Positions 17,772 to 25,923 of a DNA stretch of 64,000 nt are shown one piece after another (within the stretch, counting starts at the first letter, position 1; each line of letters begins with the position of its first letter). The stretch spans positions 1-64,000 of the forward strand of contig NGUZ01000008.1 of NCBI GenBank assembly GCA_002154655.1. The letters run 5' to 3'. Origin of the DNA: Corynebacterium kefirresidentii (GTDB lineage: Bacteria > Actinomycetota > Actinomycetes > Mycobacteriales > Mycobacteriaceae). The notes beneath the pieces were generated by a model, which ran no database searches, was not told the origin of the DNA, and was given only the letters and a program-made list of their open reading frames with translations. A program made the translations under genes and the position numbers.

Positions 17772-19904
17772 ATGCTCGGCTGGCAGGACAACCGACCGTT
17801 GACGGAGGTTCTTGCGGCGAAAGACGCCGCGAAGATTACCAAGGCGTTGGGGTATGAGACCTGCGGTGAGCTTTTGGCTCACTATCCGCGAGACTATATT
17901 CGCCACAACAAGGACGTTGGCCTAGGAGACGCCGCGGAGGGCGATATCGTCACCGTTACCGGGACTATTACCGGCTTCAACCGGCATGACAGGGGCAAGA
18001 CCACCATCATCAATGTCCAGCTCGATGACAGCATTATGGCGACTTTTTTCAATGCCAATTACGTCATGCGCATGCTGCATCGCGGACAGCGCGTCATGAT
18101 GAGCGGCAAGCTCAAATTCTTCCGCAACCAACCGCAGCTGCAACAGCCAGACTTTGTGGAAATCGATGCGTTCGGCCGTCCCGATGGTGAAGTGGATGAC
18201 TACCGCCAGCCGGCGGCCGAATCTGGAAAGAAGAATCGGCCCAAGGCCACCGGCTCATTGCGGAACCTCTCACAGTTTGGGAGGCTCGACCAGCTCCTTT
18301 TGGAACGAGAATGGATCCCGGTGTACCCAGCCACGTCCAAGGTGACCTCCTGGTACATTATGGGGGCTATTCACTACGTCCTATCCAAGACCCCGCCCAT
18401 CGAAGAACCACTGGATTATCAAATGATAATCAGCCTGGATAACGCGGTGCGGGAAATTCACGAGCCTGGTAAGGCAGGGCCTTATCGTGCTATCCAAAGG
18501 CTTAAATATAACGAGGCTTTGTCAATTGGCTTGGTGATGGCATTGCGCCAGCGCGATGCGGAAGCTCGAACCGCTCCGATCATGCCGGCTACCTTAGGCG
18601 GCTTCCGCGAAGAACTGCTAAGGCATTTGCCTTTCGAGCTCACCCAAGGGCAGCGGCGTGTTATCAGTGAGATTGAAGATGACCTAGCCCGCCCATTGCC
18701 CATGATGCGTTTGCTGCAAGGCGAGGTCGGCTCGGGCAAAACCATGGTGGCTACCTGCGCTATGCTGCAGGCTGTTGACGCAGGAACTCAAGCGGCGTTG
18801 CTAGCGCCTACTGAGGTGTTGGCTTCCCAGCACGCTGCCTCCATCGGAACCGCAGTTCCTGAAGGCGTCACGGTGGTACTTCTCACCGGCTCGATGCGCA
18901 CTGCGGATAAACGGCAGGCATTGCTGGATATCGTTTCCGGAGATGCGGACATCATTATTGGAACCCATGCCATCATCCAAGACACAGTGGAGTTCTTCAA
19001 CCTTGGACTAGTGGTAGTAGATGAGCAGCACCGGTTCGGCGTAGAGCAGCGCGATAGCCTGAGACTGAAGGCTAACGAGGGACTAAGTCCCCACGTACTG
19101 GTGATGACGGCTACGCCGATTCCTCGGACCATCGCGATGACCGTCTTCGGCGACCTTGCCGTATCGACCCTTACTGAGCTGCCTGGTGGCCGCAAACCTA
19201 TTCAGTCAGCGGTGGTAGCTGAGTGGCGCCCTACCTGGGTATTGCGCGCCCTCGAGCGGATTCGCGAGGAAGTGGCACACGGCCACCAGGCTTATATCGT
19301 CTGCCCGCGCATTGAGGGAAAAGGCGGAGTGCTAGAGCTTGCGGAGCAGCTAGAAAACGGGCCGTTTAAGGGGCTGCGCATAGCAATTTTGCATGGAAAG
19401 ATGCCTAATAAAGACGAGGTTATGACTTCATTTGCTAGAGGAGAGATCGATGTTTTGGTCTCTACCACGGTCATCGAGGTGGGTGTGGATGTTCCCAATG
19501 CCACGGTGATGCTCATCCGTGAGGCCGAGCATTTCGGCGTCTCCCAGTTGCACCAGCTGCGTGGGCGTGTGGGACGAGGCGGCAATGCCTCTATCTGTCT
19601 TCTGCACACTATGGCAGGCGATAACACTCCGTCCTTCCGCCGCATCAATCAGATTGCCCAGACCTCGTCCGGATTTGAGCTGGCCGAGCTCGACTTGCGT
19701 CAGCGCCAAGAGGGAGACATTTTGGGCACCATGCAGTCCGGTACACACCGTACGCTGCGGCTATTAAATCTGGCGGATGACCAAGACATTGTGGAACGCA
19801 CCCATACGGATGCCCGCGCAATGGTGATGCGCAATCCCGAGTTGGCCGAGGAACTCACGCGCAACTTGAGTGAAAGCGAACAGGAATACTTGGAGAAGAA
19901 CTAA
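17772..19904 (+). CDS. recG: ATP-dependent DNA helicase RecG
   Basis: A 710-residue superfamily 2 helicase that remodels stalled forks and branched DNA. An N-terminal wedge/OB domain (about 60-150) precedes the helicase core. The core has Walker A LLQGEVGSGKTMVA (about 315-328), the DExH box VVDEQHRFGVEQR, motif III TATPIPRT and motif VI LRGRVGRGGNAS. The ATG lies 2 bp after the previous stop. Full length. Confidence 0.97.
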   Translation: MLGWQDNRPLTEVLAAKDAAKITKALGYETCGELLAHYPRDYIRHNKDVGLGDAAEGDIVTVTGTITGFNRHDRGKTTIINVQLDDSIMATFFNANYVMRMLHRGQRVMMSGKLKFFRNQPQLQQPDFVEIDAFGRPDGEVDDYRQPAAESGKKNRPKATGSLRNLSQFGRLDQLLLEREWIPVYPATSKVTSWYIMGAIHYVLSKTPPIEEPLDYQMIISLDNAVREIHEPGKAGPYRAIQRLKYNEALSIGLVMALRQRDAEARTAPIMPATLGGFREELLRHLPFELTQGQRRVISEIEDDLARPLPMMRLLQGEVGSGKTMVATCAMLQAVDAGTQAALLAPTEVLASQHAASIGTAVPEGVTVVLLTGSMRTADKRQALLDIVSGDADIIIGTHAIIQDTVEFFNLGLVVVDEQHRFGVEQRDSLRLKANEGLSPHVLVMTATPIPRTIAMTVFGDLAVSTLTELPGGRKPIQSAVVAEWRPTWVLRALERIREEVAHGHQAYIVCPRIEGKGGVLELAEQLENGPFKGLRIAILHGKMPNKDEVMTSFARGEIDVLVSTTVIEVGVDVPNATVMLIREAEHFGVSQLHQLRGRVGRGGNASICLLHTMAGDNTPSFRRINQIAQTSSGFELAELDLRQRQEGDILGTMQSGTHRTLRLLNLADDQDIVERTHTDARAMVMRNPELAEELTRNLSESEQEYLEKN

Positions 19905-19923
19905 GACAGGTTAACCTAGAAGC

Positions 19924-20139
19924 ATGAACGTCCTTGCCCCCTTTGCAGGCATCTTCCGCTGCCAGGTGAATGGGGGAGACACCGTTGATATCGGCGTCGC
20001 GCCCGCGATCGTCGACGCCACGGAACTAGTCGCTTCCGTAGCGAGCCCAGGACTAAGCAAGGCACACCGCATTGTGGTCGCTGGCTTGAGGGACGTGGTA
20101 GCCGGAGACCTTTTGATGGAGATTGGAGAAAATAAATGA
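19924..20139 (+). CDS. Biotinyl/lipoyl-like mini-domain lacking the acceptor lysine
   Basis: A 71-residue protein with the sequence plan of a biotinyl-carrier fold: PFAGIFRCQVNGGDTVDIG, then the hairpin-turn region VDATELVASVASPG, ending VVAGDLLMEIG. In biotin or lipoyl carriers the turn reads E-A-M-K-M or V-K-L with the modified lysine. Here it reads A-T-E-L and no lysine is present, so attachment seems impossible. It may be a structural remnant or scaffold. It overlaps rsmD by 4 bp (ATGA) and sits between recG and rsmD, where mycobacteria keep pyruvate carboxylase. TAACCT six bases before the ATG could give a leaderless transcript. Confidence 0.7.
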   Translation: MNVLAPFAGIFRCQVNGGDTVDIGVAPAIVDATELVASVASPGLSKAHRIVVAGLRDVVAGDLLMEIGENK

Positions 20140-20717
20140 CGCGCATTATTGCCGGCGAGGCCCGCGGCCGCACCATTAAGGTGCCTGCCGAAGGAACCCG
20201 GCCTACTGCAGACCGTGCCCGTGAAGGGCTATTTTCGTCCCTCGCGGCACGGTGGGGCTTTGCCGGTTCTTCGGTTCTTGACCTATTTGCTGGTTCCGGC
20301 GCACTCGGCCTTGAGGCAGCTAGCCGTGGAGCAGAAGAAATTGTACTAGTGGAATCTTCGGCGGATGCGGTGAAGATCATTCGGCATAACATGGGCGTCG
20401 TCAAGCATCCCGGCGTGCGCGTGCAAGAGATGAAGGTAGGCACCTACCTGGCAAGTGCCCCGCGGCGGCACTTCGATCTGGTGTTGGCGGACCCGCCCTA
20501 TGCTTTTGATGAGGTAGATGAACTCATCGCCGCCATTGAACCGGTGCTCTGCGATCACGCCATGGTAGTCATTGAGCGCCACGTTGATTCCGCGGAAACT
20601 GCGTGGCCCGCTGGTTTTGCGCCCACTGGTCAGAAACTAAAGAAGCGTACCTTTGGAATCGCGCGCATGGATATGGCGGTCTATACCCGCCCTGGCAGCG
20701 AGGAACCCGAAGACTAA
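20136..20717 (+). CDS. rsmD: 16S rRNA (guanine966-N2)-methyltransferase
   Basis: A 193-residue SAM-dependent methyltransferase. Seen: RIIAGEARGRTIKVP at the start, the SAM loop DLFAGSGALGLEAASRG (residues 49-65) and the N-methyltransferase catalytic motif DPPY (119-122). It modifies G966 of 16S rRNA. The start overlaps the upstream stop (ATGA). coaD follows after 29 bp, the usual rsmD-coaD pairing. Confidence 0.95.
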   Translation: MTRIIAGEARGRTIKVPAEGTRPTADRAREGLFSSLAARWGFAGSSVLDLFAGSGALGLEAASRGAEEIVLVESSADAVKIIRHNMGVVKHPGVRVQEMKVGTYLASAPRRHFDLVLADPPYAFDEVDELIAAIEPVLCDHAMVVIERHVDSAETAWPAGFAPTGQKLKKRTFGIARMDMAVYTRPGSEEPED

Positions 20718-20746
20718 ACCTCTCAAGAAAAGGAAGCGACAAAAGC

Positions 20747-21220
20747 ATGACTAAGGCCGTGTGCCCAGGATCATTCGACCCCGTGACCTTAGGTCACGTC
20801 GACATCATTAACCGCGCTAAGCAAATGTTTGATGAGGTCACCGTATTGGTAACCGGTAATCCTGACAAACCCTCCGGGCTCTTTAGCGTGGATGAGCGTA
20901 TGGAACTAATTCGCCAGAGCGTGGATTCTTCCATCAAGGTGGACTACTGCTCTGGGCTTTTGGTGGACTACACCACTGAGCATGGGGTGGATGTTTTGGT
21001 GAAAGGGCTGCGCAGCTCCCTAGATTATGAATATGAGCTGCCTATGGCGCAGATGAATCGGCGCCTTTCCGGCATTGATACCGTCTTTTTGCTCACGGAC
21101 GAAAAATACGGCTATATCAGTTCCTCACTGTGTAAGCAGGTGGCGAAGTTTGGCGGGGACGTGACCGGCATGTTTCCTAAAGCCGTAGGCCGTGCGGTAA
21201 AGGAGAAATACCGAAAGTGA
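20747..21220 (+). CDS. coaD: Phosphopantetheine adenylyltransferase
   Basis: A 157-residue nucleotidyltransferase for the fourth step of coenzyme A synthesis. Seen: PGSFDPVTLGHVDII with the T/HxGH motif (T14-H17), LLVDYTTEHGVDVLVKGLR, EYELPMAQMNRRL, and ISSSLCKQVAKFGGD. The ATG at 20747 is chosen because AAAAGGA precedes it and the family N-terminus starts there; an earlier start in the frame overlaps rsmD. Its TGA overlaps the next gene's GTG. Confidence 0.97.
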   Translation: MTKAVCPGSFDPVTLGHVDIINRAKQMFDEVTVLVTGNPDKPSGLFSVDERMELIRQSVDSSIKVDYCSGLLVDYTTEHGVDVLVKGLRSSLDYEYELPMAQMNRRLSGIDTVFLLTDEKYGYISSSLCKQVAKFGGDVTGMFPKAVGRAVKEKYRK

Positions 21221-21960
21221 GCCTAGCACTGGTCATTTTTCTCGTTGTGGTCGTAGGTTCGACCCTCCAGCGAGTATCTGGAATGGGCCTCGGTCTCATC
21301 GGCGGTCCTATTCTCATGCTGATTATGGGGCCGGTGGAAGGAATCTTGGTCATCAACGTTTTAGCCTGCATTAATGCGGTGCTGACCACTTATTCCGTGC
21401 GCGAGAATGTGAGCTGGAAGAAATTTGGACTCATAGCCCCAGTCATGGTGATTGGTTCTTTGGCCGCGGCGCTGCTCATTAGGCGCATGGATACAGCAGG
21501 GCTTATGGTCGTTGTGGGCCTTGCGCTTTTGGCCGCGCTGACGGTAGTGACCTTTGGCAAGAAGTTCGTCCCGCCAATGGAAGGCAAAGGCCCAGCTATT
21601 TCCGCGGGCATCCTCGGCGGCTTTACCAATACCTTGGCCGGTGTAGCAGGCCCAGTTATTACAGTCTACGCGCAAGCGGCAAAGTGGCCTCAGCAAGTGT
21701 ACGCAGCTACGCTGCAACCCATTTTTGTCGTAGGCGGATTCTTTTCTGTCATGACAAAGACGCTTACGGGGGCGGCACACTTTGATGGTTTGCCCTGGGT
21801 AATGTGGCCCGCCGGAGTTATGGGAATGTTCGTCGGGATTTGGGCCGGCACCCGCATCGCGCAGCGTGTGCCCCGGGAGAAAGCCCGCGTGCTCTCGCTT
21901 AGTGTTGCCGGACTGGGCGCAGCAAGCGCATTGGTTCGCGGCCTGGTGAGCCTCGGTTAA
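21217..21960 (+). CDS. TauE/SafE family sulfite/organic anion permease
   Basis: A 247-residue protein, almost entirely hydrophobic, with about eight helices in two similar halves. The first half has VGSTLQRVSGMGLGLIGGP and the second ILGGFTNTLAGVAGPVITVY, the pseudo-repeat signature of the TauE/SafE family (export of sulfite, sulfoacetate and related anions). Substrate unknown. GTG start overlapping the coaD stop by four bases, so translation is coupled. A strong bidirectional terminator follows. Confidence 0.9.
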   Translation: MSLALVIFLVVVVGSTLQRVSGMGLGLIGGPILMLIMGPVEGILVINVLACINAVLTTYSVRENVSWKKFGLIAPVMVIGSLAAALLIRRMDTAGLMVVVGLALLAALTVVTFGKKFVPPMEGKGPAISAGILGGFTNTLAGVAGPVITVYAQAAKWPQQVYAATLQPIFVVGGFFSVMTKTLTGAAHFDGLPWVMWPAGVMGMFVGIWAGTRIAQRVPREKARVLSLSVAGLGAASALVRGLVSLG

Positions 21961-21977
21961 ACGCCGACACCATGAAC

Positions 21978-22019
21978 AAGGCCCGTCGCCTCTGCAAAGA
22001 CAGAAGCTGACGGGCCTTT
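21978..22019. terminator. Bidirectional terminator
   Basis: Perfect 10-bp stem AAGGCCCGTC (21978-21987) with GACGGGCCTT (22009-22018), between the TauE gene and the convergent ABC operon. Confidence 0.8.
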
Positions 22020-22044
22020 GCACAGTCAATCATGTGCTATGGGC

Positions 22045-22809
22045 TTAGAGTAGGTTGGCCAAAAAGTCCTTGGTACGTGGCTGTTGCGGATTATCCAGCA
22101 CTTCAGCGGGGCTACCAGACTCGATGACCACGCCGCCGTCCATGAAGAAGACTTTATCTGCCACCTCGCGGGCAAAACCCATCTCATGGGTGACTACGAG
22201 CATGGTCATGCCCTCGGCCGCGAGATCCTTCATTACGCGTAGTACTTCGCCGACAAGCTCTGGGTCAAGGGCTGACGTGGGTTCGTCGAAAAGCATGAGC
22301 TTAGGATCCATGGCTACCGCACGAGCGATGGCGACGCGCTGCTGCTGGCCGCCGGAGAGCTGTACGGGGTAATTATTGGCCTTGGAGGCTAAGCCAACAT
22401 CCTCGAGCAACTCCATGGCGCGGGCACGGGCGGTTTCCTCTGGGATCTTCTTCACCTGCACCGGTGCCTCAATGATGTTTTCAATCACCGTCCGGTGGGG
22501 GAAGAGATTGAAGGATTGAAAGACCATGCCGATATCGGAGCGCTGCTCGGCGGCTTCCTTTTCGCTGATCTCATAGAGGGTCCCGTTTTTCTCTCGGTAG
22601 CCAATCAGCTCGCCGTCGACGTATAGGCGCCCGGCCGTTGCTTTGTCCAAGTGGTTAACGCAGCGCAGGAAGGTAGACTTGCCGGACCCCGAAGGTCCTA
22701 ATAGGCAGGCCACTTCGCCGGCTTGGACCTCGAGGTTAATGCCTTTGAGGACTTCAAGCTGCCCGAAGGACTTGTGGACGTTCTGGGCAGAAATCATGGG
22801 AGTAGCCAT
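22045..22809 (-). CDS. Polar amino-acid ABC transporter, ATP-binding protein
   Basis: A 254-residue ABC ATPase of the polar amino-acid (HAAT) class. Seen: Walker [10 protein letters not shown] (38-46), Q-loop [17 protein letters not shown], signature [14 protein letters not shown], Walker [15 protein letters not shown], and the switch His in [14 protein letters not shown]. Its ATG overlaps the permease stop by one base (TAATG). Last gene of a four-gene operon. The substrate is not determined from sequence; glutamine, glutamate or another polar amino acid is likely. Confidence 0.95.
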   Translation of the reverse strand: MATPMISAQNVHKSFGQLEVLKGINLEVQAGEVACLLGPSGSGKSTFLRCVNHLDKATAGRLYVDGELIGYREKNGTLYEISEKEAAEQRSDIGMVFQSFNLFPHRTVIENIIEAPVQVKKIPEETARARAMELLEDVGLASKANNYPVQLSGGQQQRVAIARAVAMDPKLMLFDEPTSALDPELVGEVLRVMKDLAAEGMTMLVVTHEMGFAREVADKVFFMDGGVVIESGSPAEVLDNPQQPRTKDFLANLL

Positions 22810-23762
22810 TATTTTTGAGCCTCCGAAATCACGGATACGTTGCGGGGAATGGTTCCTTCAGCATCTGCAAGAGCAGCAAGCTGGCGGCCGGTGAGTTCGC
22901 GGGTTGCACCGCGCTCAAAGCGGCGCTCCAAGAAGTACTGACCCACCATAAGTAGGGAAGTAACCACGAGGTACCAGGAAGCCGCGACCAATAGTAGCGG
23001 GATGGGCTGGAAAAGGGCGGCGGAAATATCCGTGGTACGGCCGAAGATCTCCTCTGTATAAGGAATGGCCACCACGAGGGAAGAGGTCTTGAGCAAGGAA
23101 ATAAACTCATTGCCCGTAGGCGGAATGATAATGCGCATGGCCTGGGGAAGGACGGTGCGGCGCATGGTCATCCACCACGACATGCCGAGTGCCTTGGAGG
23201 CCTCCTTTTGGCCCTCTGGAACGGAAGTGATGCCCGAGCGCACAATCTCAGCCATATAGGCCGCTTCATTAAGTCCTAGGCCCATCACCGCAAGGAAGAA
23301 GGCGTTGGTGAGGATGGTCTGCAAAGACACCTCGGTAAAGCCTAGGTTGATGGACTGGTAGATGGCAGAGAGCAGACCCCAAAACACCAGCTGGACATAA
23401 ATCGGCGTGCCACGGAATACCCAGAGGAAAATCCAGGACACGGCGCGCAGCACCGGGTTAGGTGACATGCGCATGACCGCAAGCACGGCACCACCGATAA
23501 CGCCGATGATCATCGACAAAATAGTGATGGCGATGGTGTGCAGGGAAGCGAGCGCGATGCGCTTATCAAAGAGGTACTGGAAATAGGTTCCCCAGCCAAA
23601 AGCCTCGTTGCGGGCGGAGGCAATGATGAACCACACTCCCAGCACGATGAGTAGGCCAGCGAAGACCCAGCGCCATGGATGGCGCAGCGGGCGGGCCTCG
23701 ATCTGCGCGGGTTCTTCTTTAGGCTTGGCCGTAGCCGGCGTCGCCGCATTCTCATTAACCAT
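22809..23762 (-). CDS. Polar amino-acid ABC transporter, permease
   Basis: A 317-residue HisM/GlnP-type permease. A cytoplasmic N-terminal segment is followed by a helix at about 34-53. The core membrane domain (about 70-275) contains the EAA loop [22 protein letters not shown]. An ATG at 23762 is chosen because AAAGG precedes it, although the frame extends to 23777 inside the previous gene. One membrane protein serves both halves, so it probably dimerises. Overlaps its neighbours. Confidence 0.94.
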   Translation of the reverse strand: MVNENAATPATAKPKEEPAQIEARPLRHPWRWVFAGLLIVLGVWFIIASARNEAFGWGTYFQYLFDKRIALASLHTIAITILSMIIGVIGGAVLAVMRMSPNPVLRAVSWIFLWVFRGTPIYVQLVFWGLLSAIYQSINLGFTEVSLQTILTNAFFLAVMGLGLNEAAYMAEIVRSGITSVPEGQKEASKALGMSWWMTMRRTVLPQAMRIIIPPTGNEFISLLKTSSLVVAIPYTEEIFGRTTDISAALFQPIPLLLVAASWYLVVTSLLMVGQYFLERRFERGATRELTGRQLAALADAEGTIPRNVSVISEAQK

Positions 23763-24642
23763 TGATCGGCCTTTCATTAATCATTGCCTGGTCTATTAAT
23801 CCATCCTCGATGCCCCAGCGGGACAAAATTTCTGCATACTCGCCGGTTTCGATGAGGTGCTGCAGCGCTGCGGCCGATGCCTTGCCCAAATTGGAATCTT
23901 TAGGAACTGCGAAGCCATACGGCGAGGCTTGGAACATATCGCCTACCTGCTGCATTTTTCCCTCAGAGCGATTGACCGCCCACGCTGTGACCGGGGAGTC
24001 CGCAGACAGGGCATCCGCGCGCCCCATCAGGACGGCCAGCGCGGCGTTATCTCCGGTGTCATAAGACAAGACGGTGAGATCGCCATTACAAGCTTCTTGC
24101 TTAGGGCGAACATCATCGGTTTCGGAGACCGTTGTGCGCTGCACTGCGACTGTCAATCCGCAGGGGTTATCGGGATCGACCTTCCTAGGCCCGTCCACGC
24201 GCTCGGCCCACTGGATACCGGCGTAGAGGTGGTCTACAAAGTCGAATTCATTCCGGCGGTCTGGGTTATCCGTAAAACCGGAGACACCCATATCGATCTG
24301 GCCCGATTGCACGGCCGGCAAGATCATGGAGAAGTCCTGCTCCAAGGGCTGGAAATCGAGGCCCAAGACACCTGCTACAGCGCGAGCTAGGTCAAGCTCG
24401 ACGCCTTGGAGGGCTCCGTGGGAATCCTTAAGCTGAAATGGCGCGTAGGGCGGGTTAGTGCCAGCGGTGAGGACGCCATCGTTGTCGTCATACATGGCGG
24501 CAATCTCCGGTACTACAGAGGTGTGGGGTTCTTCCCAGCCCTCTGGAGTGGAATCTTCCTCGTTGGTGACGCAAGCGCTTAAACCCAAAGTTGGGATAAG
24601 GACCGCGGCGATTGTAGCGCGGCGAGACAACGTGCGCGGCAT
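23755..24642 (-). CDS. ABC transporter substrate-binding lipoprotein
   Basis: A 295-residue periplasmic-binding-protein-like lipoprotein. An N-terminal signal ends in the lipobox LSAC, so Cys24 is the lipidated residue. The mature protein has SBP family 3 features: DGVLTAGTNPPYAPFQLKD, GVELDLARAVAGVLG, and VQSGQIDMGVSGFTDNPDR. It captures the amino acid outside the membrane for the permease. The ATG overlaps the upstream DUF368 stop (TAATG). Confidence 0.93.
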   Translation of the reverse strand: MPRTLSRRATIAAVLIPTLGLSACVTNEEDSTPEGWEEPHTSVVPEIAAMYDDNDGVLTAGTNPPYAPFQLKDSHGALQGVELDLARAVAGVLGLDFQPLEQDFSMILPAVQSGQIDMGVSGFTDNPDRRNEFDFVDHLYAGIQWAERVDGPRKVDPDNPCGLTVAVQRTTVSETDDVRPKQEACNGDLTVLSYDTGDNAALAVLMGRADALSADSPVTAWAVNRSEGKMQQVGDMFQASPYGFAVPKDSNLGKASAAALQHLIETGEYAEILSRWGIEDGLIDQAMINERPING

Positions 24643-25625
24643 TATTTCTGCGCCGTCCTTTCATTTATGGCGCGAGCTTTCTTCAGGTCAATGAAAATGA
24701 ACGCGGAAACGATAAGAGCGCCGAGGATGAACATGCCGATGATAATGCCGCTGGAGGCATCCTGGTCAGCACCCCACGGCCACAGTGCACGCAAAGAACC
24801 GAGCATGAAACCTGCCATGGCCATCAGCGTAGGGGCTCGGTGATGATCTAGTAAGAAGTTCAAGACCTTGATAAACGCGGCGAGGCCGCACAAGGCACCC
24901 AGCGCAAAGACGGCTATGGTGCCGAGATCTCGATCCGATACAGCGCCGATGATGGGTTGGTAGAGCCCCATGGTCAACAAGATGAGCGAGCCGGAAATGC
25001 CCGGCAGGATGAGTGCACACACAGCAATGGCGGCGGCAAAGAAAACCACGATAAGGCTGGGGTTCTCATGCGGCTGGGAAGTAAAGCCGGTGATAAAGAA
25101 GATGACAATAGTGGCGATCACAAACGCAATGATGGAAGAGGGGCGCAACCGCTCCTGCTTGGACAGCATAGACAGCGGTACGAAAATAGACACGGCAACC
25201 ATGCCCAAAAATAGTGCCCCGGACGCGGATACGTGATTATCTACGAAGTTAGATAGCACGGTGGACATTGCGAAGACCGCGATAAACATGCCAACGGCTA
25301 CGGAGGCAAGGAAGCTCCACTCAACTCTCTTGAAGCGACCAGAGATGAGGTCATTGGCATTGTGGACTGCGCGTTCATAAATACCCACGATGAGCGCCAC
25401 GGTGCCACCGGAGATTCCGGGCACAAGTTCGGCCATGCCGATGAGGGCACCGCGGATAGCGTTCAAAATGTATTGCATAAATTTAAAATCTACCTGGGAG
25501 GGAACTGGAGTGGCGGGCGACTGGCCTAGGCGGGTGAGGAGAAAGTGTTTCCCAGTGGTGGCCATGTGAACCGCTGTTAATAGTGGTGCATATCTTTCAT
25601 TGAAAGGCGAATGGTTATCCGTCAC
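24642..25625 (-). CDS. DUF368 / PopT-type polyprenyl-phosphate translocase
   Basis: Up to 327 residues, 8-10 membrane helices, with the diagnostic RGALIGMAELVPGISGGTVAL motif region and a second related element ICALILPGISGSLILLTMGLY (written here in part only). DUF368 proteins have been identified as carriers that return undecaprenyl phosphate to the cytoplasmic side. In corynebacteria the lipid would be decaprenyl phosphate. The frame opens with GTG at 25625; ATGs at 25565 and 25478 are alternatives, none with a clear ribosome site. First gene of an operon whose next gene begins in its stop codon. Divergent from the metallophosphoesterase gene. Confidence 0.85.
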   Translation of the reverse strand: MTDNHSPFNERYAPLLTAVHMATTGKHFLLTRLGQSPATPVPSQVDFKFMQYILNAIRGALIGMAELVPGISGGTVALIVGIYERAVHNANDLISGRFKRVEWSFLASVAVGMFIAVFAMSTVLSNFVDNHVSASGALFLGMVAVSIFVPLSMLSKQERLRPSSIIAFVIATIVIFFITGFTSQPHENPSLIVVFFAAAIAVCALILPGISGSLILLTMGLYQPIIGAVSDRDLGTIAVFALGALCGLAAFIKVLNFLLDHHRAPTLMAMAGFMLGSLRALWPWGADQDASSGIIIGMFILGALIVSAFIFIDLKKARAINERTAQK

Positions 25626-25923
25626 GGAAAGGGACGTGATTTCTCTAACCGTAGAGGTGAAACAATCATTGAGGCGAATCTTCGTTCATGAATATTCTGT
25701 CAGAATAATACACTTCAGTGCAACTATGCAGTTTTGCGGCATGGTAGGCGCGGCCGCCTCTAGTCGGGGGCTGTTCTACATGGAAGAAACTATAAGTTTC
25801 CCATTATTCAGTCTGGTGTTTACGTAGGCGTCAACTGACTGAAAGATTGACTGCCTACTATTTCCTGCGTATTCCCGTCTTTCTCCCGTGCAAACATTCC
25901 TTTTCAGTGACCAAGGACTCTCT
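25626..25923. promoter_or_regulatory. Divergent promoter region with two palindromes
   Basis: About 300 bases between divergent genes. ATTCTG-T-CAGAAT at 25694-25706 extends to a 19-bp near-palindrome. GAAACT-ATA-AGTTTC is at 25786-25800. A -35-like TTGACT (25847) and a weak -10-like TATTCC (25870), 17 bp apart, could serve the metallophosphoesterase gene. No gene or RNA family is seen. The palindromes look like repressor sites but the regulator is unknown. Confidence 0.45.
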
